Of a DNA stretch of 64,000 nucleotides, positions 54,008 to 61,189 are shown in pieces. A model generated the notes under the pieces. It saw only the letters and a list, made by a program, of their open reading frames with translations. It made no database searches and had not been told where the DNA came from. The stretch's first letter is position 1, and every line of letters starts with the position of its first letter. A program made the translations under genes and the position numbers. Source of the stretch: Beijerinckia indica subsp. indica ATCC 9039 (GTDB lineage: Bacteria; Pseudomonadota; Alphaproteobacteria; Rhizobiales; Beijerinckiaceae); the NCBI RefSeq assembly GCF_000019845.1, contig NC_010581.1:434001-498000 (forward strand), written 5' to 3'.

Positions 54008-55318
54008 CTATTCAGCGGCGCTTTTGGCGCCGCCGAAACGCCGCTCGATATAATCCTGAACGATGGTCTTGAATTCGGCGGCTATGCCCTCGCCACGCAG
54101 CGTTGTGGTCTTTTCTCCGTCGATGAAGACCGGAGCGCTGGGCGTTTCGCCGGTGCCGGGGAGCGAAATGCCGATATCGGCATGTTTGGATTCCCCGGGT
54201 CCGTTGACGATGCAGCCCATGACCGCGACATTGAGGCTCTCGACACCCGGATAGCGGCTGCGCCAGAGCGGCATTTCCTCGCGGATATAGGTCTGGATGT
54301 CGCGGGCGAGTTCCTGGAAAACGGTCGAGGTCGTGCGGCCGCAGCCGGGGCAGGCGGCGACGAGTGGCACGAAGGTGCGAAAGCCCATGGTCTGCAGGAT
54401 TTCCTGCGCCACCGTGACTTCGAGCGTCCGGTCGCCACCGGGTTGCGGCGTCAGCGAGACGCGGATCGTGTCGCCGATTCCTTCCTGCAGCAAAATGCCG
54501 AGGGCCGCCGAGGATGCGACAATGCCCTTCGAGCCCATGCCGGCCTCGGTGAGACCGAGATGCAGAGCATAATCGCTGCGCGCCGCCACCATGCGATAAA
54601 CGGTGATGAGATCCTGTACCGACGAGACCTTGGCGGAGAGGATGATCCGGTCGCGCTTGAGGCCCAGTTCTTCGGCGCGTGCCGCCGAAAGAAGGGCGGA
54701 TTGCACCATAGCCTCGCGGGTCACGGCTCCGACCGAGAGCGGTGCGGCGCTGCCGGCATTTTTATCCATCAGGCTGGTCAGAAGTTCCTGATCGAGCGAG
54801 CCCCAATTGGCGCCGATACGGACGGCCTTGTCATATTTGGCGGCGATTTCGACAATCGTGGAAAATTGGCGGTCGCGCTTCTCGCGAAAACCGACATTGC
54901 CGGGATTGATGCGATATTTGGCGAGCGCCTCCGCGCAGGCGGGATATTCGGTGAGGAGGCGGTGGCCGATATAATGGAAATCGCCGACCAGCGGGACAAG
55001 ACAGCCCATCTTGTCGAGTTTTTCACGGATATAGGGGACGGCAGCAGCGGCGGGATCACGATCCACGGTAATACGGACGAGTTCGGAACCAGCCCGCGCG
55101 AGGGCCGCGACCTGCTCCACCGTGGAGTCGATATCGGCTGTATCGGTATTGGTCATGGATTGCACGACGATGGGCGCGCCGCCGCCGACCTGCACTGATC
55201 CCGGGCCGGAGCCGACACGGACACCGACCGAGGTACGACGTGGTGCCGGACCAGAGGGAAGGGCGAGAGCAGGATCGAAAAGGAGGGCGGTATCGGAATC
55301 TGTGGTCATGCGAACCAT
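54008..55318 (-). CDS. ispG: 4-hydroxy-3-methylbut-2-enyl diphosphate synthase
   Basis: 4Fe-4S enzyme of the MEP isoprenoid pathway, converting MEcPP to HMBPP. 436 residues from ATG 55318 (or 433 from 55309). Motifs: [16 protein letters not shown], the first two cluster Cys in ACPGCGR and the third in [12 protein letters not shown]. No clear ribosome site distinguishes the two starts; the longer frame to 55384 has little support. It ends 23 bases from the convergent gluQ. Confidence 0.95.
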   Translation of the reverse strand: MVRMTTDSDTALLFDPALALPSGPAPRRTSVGVRVGSGPGSVQVGGGAPIVVQSMTNTDTADIDSTVEQVAALARAGSELVRITVDRDPAAAAVPYIREKLDKMGCLVPLVGDFHYIGHRLLTEYPACAEALAKYRINPGNVGFREKRDRQFSTIVEIAAKYDKAVRIGANWGSLDQELLTSLMDKNAGSAAPLSVGAVTREAMVQSALLSAARAEELGLKRDRIILSAKVSSVQDLITVYRMVAARSDYALHLGLTEAGMGSKGIVASSAALGILLQEGIGDTIRVSLTPQPGGDRTLEVTVAQEILQTMGFRTFVPLVAACPGCGRTTSTVFQELARDIQTYIREEMPLWRSRYPGVESLNVAVMGCIVNGPGESKHADIGISLPGTGETPSAPVFIDGEKTTTLRGEGIAAEFKTIVQDYIERRFGGAKSAAE

Positions 55319-56211
55319 GCGTTTGGAGCGGTTTAAGGCTCTAAGAGAACATTCGCGGGAGGCTAAGGTCGACGCCGCCAGCATTACCGTTCGTTACGAC
55401 ACTGAAAAGACAGGCTATTCCATTATTTTTGATTTTTGCGCATTTTTTAGCGCCAAGCTCTGGCGAGCCTCACCCATAACGGAAATGCCACGGTCTTTCC
55501 AGGCCCGATGTCGTGAGCGAAAACAGGGACGACGTCAAGCCGCCTGCCATGTTTAGGCCAAGGCTCCGTGCTTTCAAGGCAATGATCAGCCGCTGCACAA
55601 CTCGAGATTCTCGTGTGCTCAACACTGTTGGTCATGGATCATCTGAAGGGCGTGGGCAGCGCTTGGCACTCCAAAATGTTCGTCGCGCGAAAGGAACAAG
55701 AAAAACTTCTCGATGCGTGAGGCGCTTCTTTAAGCCGCCGGGATCAAAAATCGCGAACCAATGCGCGAAACTCGGGGGATACCAAGCCGCGAGTTTGTTC
55801 TTAATTGTTGGCGGCCCCATGCATGTTCTGTCATTTTGATAGCTTACGGATCTTCTTTTAAGACTATCGCGGCGAAAACGGATCTTTCGTGATGATAACA
55901 GCAAGAATGTCTTGAATAGGCTGCAATTCACCTCAAAAATCCCAGTCCCGAAGAAGGTTTGCTCCATCGCGCTTCTCCAATTCCCGCGCACTTGTCCAAT
56001 TCCCGCCTTTTCCTTAAGCTTTGTTCAAGCAGGAACTCCTGGAAGGAAATAAACTTCGATCGTGGGTTCCTGTCAGGACTTTGAGATGAGGTGGGGTTTT
56101 CGAAGGCTTTGAAGCAGAATTCGAAAATCCTGCCCAGGCTGTTTCGTTTCAAACAAGGCTGACCACCTTGCTGATTCCCTTGCTCCGTCCAGTATTCAAT
56201 CAGGATAGAAA
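55319..56211. other. Long gene-free interval before galU
   Basis: About 890 bases with no convincing gene; the frames of 60-140 codons on both strands have no family phrases and overlap one another. AT content rises after 55800. The promoter of galU should lie near the right end. It could hold a small RNA, but no sequence signature supports one. Confidence 0.4.
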
Positions 56212-57099
56212 ATGACCACGCCGATTCGCAAAGCCGTTTTTCCCGTCGCCGGTCTTGGCACTCGATTTCTGCCCGCTACCAAATCTGTTCCGAAGGAAAT
56301 GCTGACCGTGGTCGATCGGCCGGTCCTCCAGCATGTGGTCGATGAAGCCCGCGAAGCCGGTATTGAACATTTCATTTTCGTCACCGGCCGCAACAAGGCC
56401 GTTATCGAAGATCATTTCGACATTGCTTATGAGCTTCAGGACACTTTGCTGAAGCGCAATAAAATTAAAGAATATGACGCTTTGATCGCTGATCTGCCGA
56501 AGCCTGGCGCGACGAGCTTCACCCGCCAGCAAGCGCCGCTGGGTCTTGGTCATGCCGTCTGGTGTGCCCGCGATATTGTGGGACATGAACCGTTTGCGGT
56601 TCTGTTGCCGGATATGATCACCCTAAAGGATGATGGCAAAGGCCGTTGCCTTGCGCAATGTATTGCAGCCTATAACAAACATGGGGGTAATATTATCGCC
56701 ACGGAGGAAGTGCCTGCTGACGAAACTCATCAATATGGCGTCGTCGGGCTCGGCAAGGATTATGGCGATACGTTCGAGATTACCGGAATGGTCGAGAAGC
56801 CGGCCAAGGGGACCGCGCCTTCCAACCTGATCATCTCCGGCCGCTATGTCCTCGGTCCTGAGATTTTCGAGATTCTCGAACACGGGGAGAAGGGCGCTGG
56901 CGGTGAAATTCAATTGACCGATGGCATGAAGACCTTGGCTGAATCACAAGCATTTCACGGTGTGCGTTTCAGCGGCAGGACGTTCGATTGCGGCTCGAAA
57001 CTGGGTTTCCTCGCTGCCAATGTCGCTTTTGCTCTGGCCAATCCCGAGATCGGTCCGGGTTTCGCCGCCGATTTGAAAAAGATTGTCGGCACTCTGTGA
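56212..57099 (+). CDS. galU: UTP-glucose-1-phosphate uridylyltransferase
   Basis: Makes UDP-glucose for exopolysaccharide and lipopolysaccharide. 295 residues. Motifs: [43 protein letters not shown] in pieces, and [10 protein letters not shown] hairpin follows after 16 bases. Alone in its transcript as far as can be seen. Confidence 0.95.
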   Translation: MTTPIRKAVFPVAGLGTRFLPATKSVPKEMLTVVDRPVLQHVVDEAREAGIEHFIFVTGRNKAVIEDHFDIAYELQDTLLKRNKIKEYDALIADLPKPGATSFTRQQAPLGLGHAVWCARDIVGHEPFAVLLPDMITLKDDGKGRCLAQCIAAYNKHGGNIIATEEVPADETHQYGVVGLGKDYGDTFEITGMVEKPAKGTAPSNLIISGRYVLGPEIFEILEHGEKGAGGEIQLTDGMKTLAESQAFHGVRFSGRTFDCGSKLGFLAANVAFALANPEIGPGFAADLKKIVGTL

Positions 57100-57115
57100 A
57101 TGTATTGATGACAGC

Positions 57116-57143
57116 ATCGAGCCTGGACGTGTTCAGGCTCGAT
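57116..57143 (+). terminator. Hairpin after galU
   Basis: ATCGAGCCTG and CAGGCTCGAT pair perfectly around 8 bases, followed by GATCTTT. The T-run is short, so it is a moderate terminator. Confidence 0.65.
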
Positions 57144-57256
57144 GATCTTTATGGCCATGTATTCTGTGATCGTGTAGCGGGCTGAGCTAGGGATTGGTCC
57201 GTATTATATTGCTTGTTAAAGCTGGCCGCCTGAGCCTTAAAGGCCGTCAACCGCAA

Positions 57257-57640
57257 TCAGCTTTCCCCCAATTTCGCGGCTAATCTCTGGATAAGCACGT
57301 CGAAAGGAACGGACAGTTTGCTGGCTTGATCATTCGTCTCCGGCAAGGGGTAGAGATCGCGCAATTTTTGTCCGAGACTCATGGCGAGAGGCACTTTCCG
57401 AACGAATGCCGTTGTCAAATTTTCAAAGGCTGGCTTTTCGAAACCGGAAGCTGGCACTCGATCGAAGCCTTGCCGTGAGACCTGTGTCTCGCTCTGTCCT
57501 GTCGGAGAGAAAATCCACGCATCGGATGTGTATGCGTCCCCGCTCGAACCGATTACGGATGGAGGATGCGGGTGCCCCAGCCCTTTCCCCCTTTGGGAGA
57601 ATGTGTGCGGAAGATCTTTTTCGTCTCCGTTCTTAGCCAT
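57257..57640 (-). CDS. Hypothetical protein, 127 residues
   Basis: I do not recognise the family. The N-terminal half is polar and Gly/Pro/Ser-rich. The last 45 residues (LAMSLGQKLRDLYPLP then PFDVLIQRLAAKL) have a helix pattern faintly like the NepR anti-sigma family, but the spacing between the two helices is longer and neither phyR nor an ecfG gene is near. AGGAAAG lies about 9 bases before the ATG. Convergent with galU. Confidence 0.5.
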   Translation of the reverse strand: MAKNGDEKDLPHTFSQRGKGLGHPHPPSVIGSSGDAYTSDAWIFSPTGQSETQVSRQGFDRVPASGFEKPAFENLTTAFVRKVPLAMSLGQKLRDLYPLPETNDQASKLSVPFDVLIQRLAAKLGES

Positions 57641-58068
57641 TGGTTCAGCACTTTCCTGCCGCTTAGCAGAGGCCAGACGCGGGACTGTTCACGGTCGATG
57701 AAACCGCCATGTAACAATGCGTAAGACGCTTCACTAAGCTATGAGACGCGCAAATAACAACGAGCACCATCATGGTGCGTTTTCGCTAACGCCATTTGCA
57801 CGAAAAACGCACCAGTTTAGGGTTCATCGTTCAGTAAATTGAAAGGTTTCAGGGCATTGAGCTCGTGGTTGAACATTGTTTCGAAATTCCCCTGGGCAAC
57901 GGATGAGGGACGATTTCGTTCCGTCGAAGCGCATTCTGCGCCGATACGGCAGGCATGAAAGACGCAAGCGTTCCTTCACGGTTCGATGAGTCGTGAAGAG
58001 GCTCTAGACCGTTAAAATGCAAGATTCATCGATAGCACAGCTTGGTTCGACCCGAGCGAAGGACAGAC
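57641..58068. other. Gene-free interval between the 127-residue protein and the SpsF-like gene
   Basis: No gene seen in 428 bases. Contains GGTGCG and CGCACC strings near 57770-57810 in mixed orientation; no clear promoter or hairpin with a T-run was identified. Confidence 0.4.
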
Positions 58069-58773
58069 ATGCGACCGGTTGCACTCGTTCCAGTGACATT
58101 AACCGAGGAAGATTGCGGCAAACTTGTCTTGTATGAGGTTGAAGGCCAGCCTTTGCTCACGCATTTGTTCGGGCGGATCGGTCTGGCAAAGAATCCGGAT
58201 GGGCTTCTGGTCGTTACCACGCAGGAGGAAGCCGATGACGCTCTTGCCGCATTGTGCGCGGCGCATGAGATTCCCTGTTATCGCGGAGAAAGCGGTGACA
58301 GACTCCGGTTGCTCGTCGAGGCCTTGAAAGCCTCCGGGAAGAAGGGCGCTGTTCTGATCCATCCAGACAGTCCCCTCATTGATCCGGCTGTCATTGACCA
58401 TGTCGCCAATCTGGTCGAATTGACGGATGGCATGCTGGACTTCATCGGTACGACTCTGACGCCGACCTATCCGCTTGGCATGGATGTCGAGGGGTTTACT
58501 CTCGCGGCTTTACAGGATTCAGATCATCGTTGTGCCGATGCGGAGGAACGGGCACAGGGCACATTCTATCTGCGCAGTCATTCCAAATTGTATCGGATAC
58601 TCAGCGTGAAGCCCGAGGACGGGTTGCATCGGCCGGACTTGTCGCTGGCCGTGCGTTCACATGAGGATTTGCCGAAATTTGCAGCGATCCTTGCCCATTT
58701 CAAGGGCCGCCAAGATTATACCATGGCGGAGCTGATTGCGTTCCTCGATCAGTCGGAAGCCCTTGAACGATAG
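58069..58773 (+). CDS. Cytidylyltransferase-like protein (SpsF type), signature altered
   Basis: Product of 234 residues with the nucleotidyltransferase fold of SpsF/CMP-sugar synthetases: central phrases KKGAVLIHPDSPLIDPAVIDHVA and EERAQGTFYLRSHSKLYRI. The N-terminal signature RxGSxRLPGK is replaced by TLTEEDCGK, keeping only the final Gly-Lys, so the nucleotide-loop residues differ. Might use another substrate or be inactive. GAAGGA lies 5 bases before ATG 58069. No sugar gene is beside it; galU is about 1 kb upstream. Confidence 0.75.
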   Translation: MRPVALVPVTLTEEDCGKLVLYEVEGQPLLTHLFGRIGLAKNPDGLLVVTTQEEADDALAALCAAHEIPCYRGESGDRLRLLVEALKASGKKGAVLIHPDSPLIDPAVIDHVANLVELTDGMLDFIGTTLTPTYPLGMDVEGFTLAALQDSDHRCADAEERAQGTFYLRSHSKLYRILSVKPEDGLHRPDLSLAVRSHEDLPKFAAILAHFKGRQDYTMAELIAFLDQSEALER

Positions 58774-58804
58774 TCCGAGGGACGAGACTTTTGGGGGTGA
58801 TGCT

Positions 58805-59110
58805 CTAATCGTCCAGATCGTCTTCAGGTTCTTCGATCGTGGGGTCAATCAATTGACGGGCGATCCGCTGACCCTTGCCACTCAAGCCGATGAAACCGGA
58901 ACGGGCTCGCTCAGCGACATAGCCCAGCAGCAGGATATGATGATGAATGGCGCGGATCTCGTCGCGGGTGAGGCCGAGATCCTGCTCGATCTTGGCAGCC
59001 TGGACCGCATGATCGGGCGGCGCGCCCGTCGTATAAAGATAAGGGACGATTTTGACGCGCAATTCCTCGAGGCGTTCGGGAGACAATACGGGGATCGCGG
59101 AAAGGGCCAT
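58805..59110 (-). CDS. Hypothetical protein, 101 residues
   Basis: I do not recognise the family. Helical and charged, with a short His run (IHHHILLLG) and an acidic end (EEPEDDLDD). Codon use is like the flanking genes. Downstream of purK on the same strand after about 100 bases. A DNA-binding winged-helix pattern (LGLTRDEIRAIHHHILLLG then GKGQRIARQLI) is possible but unproven. Confidence 0.6.
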   Translation of the reverse strand: MALSAIPVLSPERLEELRVKIVPYLYTTGAPPDHAVQAAKIEQDLGLTRDEIRAIHHHILLLGYVAERARSGFIGLSGKGQRIARQLIDPTIEEPEDDLDD

Positions 59111-59212
59111 GGTCGAACATCCGGAATTTTGGGATCAGCGGGCTTCGCGTCGCTTGGCCGGCCTGAGGCAAGCAAGGAATGCTCCAGATTCCGGTTTCAT
59201 GAGGCGTAAGGC

Positions 59213-60298
59213 TCAGGGGATGATGCGGGTGACATGGCCCATTTTGCGTCCGGTCCGTGCTTCCTGCTTGCCGTAAAGCGTCAGGCAGGCGCCAGGCTCC
59301 GCCAGAATATGCAGATAATTCTCGACGTCATCGCCAATTAGATTCTGCATCGTGACGGCGGATCCATGCCGCTTCGTCGAGCCGAGCGGCCAGCCGGCGA
59401 TGGCCCTGATATGTTGCTCGAATTGGGACGTCACCGCGCCGCCTTCGGTCCAGTGGCCGGAATTATGAACCCGTGGCGCTATTTCATTGACGAGCAACTG
59501 GGTTTCGCTGGCCGGGTCTTCGACGAGGAAGAGCTCGACCGCAAGGATGCCGACATAATCCAGCGCATCGGCAATGGTTTTTGCCATGTTGACGGCTTTT
59601 GTCGCGGTGATGGCGTCGACCCTAGCCGGGACATGGGTCGATTGCAGAATATGGTGTCTATGGATGTTCTCGCAGACGTCGAAGGCCGCGAATTCACCTT
59701 GGACGCCCCGTGCCGCCACCACGGAAATCTCTTTGCTGAAGGGCACGAAACCTTCGAGAATCGCGGGCTGGCCGCCGAGCGCGTGGAAGGCCGCGGCGGG
59801 ATCGGCGTCGTCACCAATCAGGACTTGTCCCTTGCCGTCATAACCGAAGCGTCGGGTCTTGAGGATCGCGGGGCGGCCAAATTCCGCGAGGGCCCGCTTT
59901 AGGGTATCGACATCATCCACCTGCCGATAAGGGGCGGTGGCAATGCCGAGCGAGGCCATGAAGTCCTTTTCGACGAGGCGGTCCTGACTTGCGGCCAATG
60001 CAGCCTCGCCAGGGAGCACGGGAGCGATTTTCGCGAGAACCGCGGCGGTGCGCGCCGGCACATTCTCGAATTCATAGGTGATGACATCCACTTGCGCGGC
60101 AAATTGCGCCAGGGCTTCTTCATCTTCGTATGCGGCGAGCATATGTCCGGCGGCGACAACGAAAGCCGGGCTGTCGGCCTCCGGTGCATAAATCCGTGAT
60201 TTCAAGCCGAGACGAGCGGCTGCGAGGGCTAACATGCGGCCCAATTGGCCGCCGCCGAGAATGCCGATCGTGGCATTGGGTGTGAGTGTGAGACTCAT
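59213..60298 (-). CDS. purK: N5-carboxyaminoimidazole ribonucleotide synthase
   Basis: ATP-grasp enzyme of purine synthesis that carboxylates AIR with bicarbonate. 361 residues. Motifs: IGILGGGQLGRMLALAA, KTRRFGYDGKGQ, and EIAPRVHNSGHWTEGGAVTSQFEQH in pieces. Starts 6 bases after the end of purE, so both form an operon. Confidence 0.96.
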   Translation of the reverse strand: MSLTLTPNATIGILGGGQLGRMLALAAARLGLKSRIYAPEADSPAFVVAAGHMLAAYEDEEALAQFAAQVDVITYEFENVPARTAAVLAKIAPVLPGEAALAASQDRLVEKDFMASLGIATAPYRQVDDVDTLKRALAEFGRPAILKTRRFGYDGKGQVLIGDDADPAAAFHALGGQPAILEGFVPFSKEISVVAARGVQGEFAAFDVCENIHRHHILQSTHVPARVDAITATKAVNMAKTIADALDYVGILAVELFLVEDPASETQLLVNEIAPRVHNSGHWTEGGAVTSQFEQHIRAIAGWPLGSTKRHGSAVTMQNLIGDDVENYLHILAEPGACLTLYGKQEARTGRKMGHVTRIIP

Positions 60299-60304
60299 CT
60301 GCTT

Positions 60305-60835
60305 CTAGCTTTCGTCGCGAGGCGAAAGCGCGACCGCGTCGGTCTGCGCCGCCCGCCAGGCGGTCAGGCGTTGGTCGAGCGCATTGTCGGACAGGCTGAG
60401 GATTGACGCCGCGAGAAGCGCGGCATTGATCGCTCCGGCCTTGCCGATCGCCAGGGTGCCGACTGGAATGCCGCCCGGCATCTGAACGATGGAGTAAAGG
60501 GAATCCTGGCCGGACAGAGCCTTGCTTTCAACCGGGACGCCGAGAACGGGCAAAGTGGTGAAAGCGGCGGTCATGCCGGGCAGATGGGCGGCGCCGCCGG
60601 CTCCGGCGATCACGACTTTGAAGCCTTTTGCCTTGGCACCTGTGGCGAATTGAACCAGTCGATCGGGCGTGCGATGCGCGGAAATGATCAGCGGCTCGAA
60701 GCTGATCTCAAGCTCGTTCAGGACGCGGGCGGCATGCCGCATCGTGTCCCAATCCGACTGGCTGCCCATGATGAGGGCGATGAGCTTGGCTTTATCCGAC
60801 AATGACTCACTCCGCATCGCCTTCGCTGCATGCAT
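60305..60835 (-). CDS. purE: N5-carboxyaminoimidazole ribonucleotide mutase
   Basis: Moves the carboxyl group of N5-CAIR to give CAIR. 176 residues. Active-site phrases [20 protein letters not shown] and [12 protein letters not shown] are intact. The first ATG at 60835 was kept; ATG 60817 is an alternative. First gene of purE-purK. Confidence 0.96.
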   Translation of the reverse strand: MHAAKAMRSESLSDKAKLIALIMGSQSDWDTMRHAARVLNELEISFEPLIISAHRTPDRLVQFATGAKAKGFKVVIAGAGGAAHLPGMTAAFTTLPVLGVPVESKALSGQDSLYSIVQMPGGIPVGTLAIGKAGAINAALLAASILSLSDNALDQRLTAWRAAQTDAVALSPRDES

Positions 60836-61189
60836 CCATTCGAAAGCAACGGCTGCCGTGGAAATCGATTTAATGGGGAATCGATTTGATGCTTTTCAAC
60901 AATCGAGAGCCGATCCGCTTAATAACATCGCTCGTTCATTCGGACGCGTGAGCGAAATTATAAGCCTTTATAATCGCATCAAATTTATCCCTAAAGGGTA
61001 TTCCCTTTCAGGTTTGATGTTCTCGGATCATGCTTCGTGCGAGAGGGACAATGGGGTGCCCTCCCACGTTCGCGAAAGCAGCGGCATAAACGAACTGGCT
61101 TGGCGGCGCAAGCGTGGCCAGAAGTGTACCTGTTTGAGTCGGCTTTGTGCCGGCGTAAAGATCGGGCCTGTCTCTGAGACCAGTGATCA
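60836..61189. other. Gene-free interval with inverted pieces before purE
   Basis: No gene in 354 bases. The purE promoter should lie here. Outer CATCAAA/TTTGATG and inner AAAGGG/CCCTTT at about 60976-61020 can form a hairpin, perhaps a regulatory or terminator structure. Confidence 0.4.

Noticed and set aside
55513..55839. 108-codon frame between ispG and galU
   Set aside because: Overlapped by other frames of similar length, no ribosome site, no family features.
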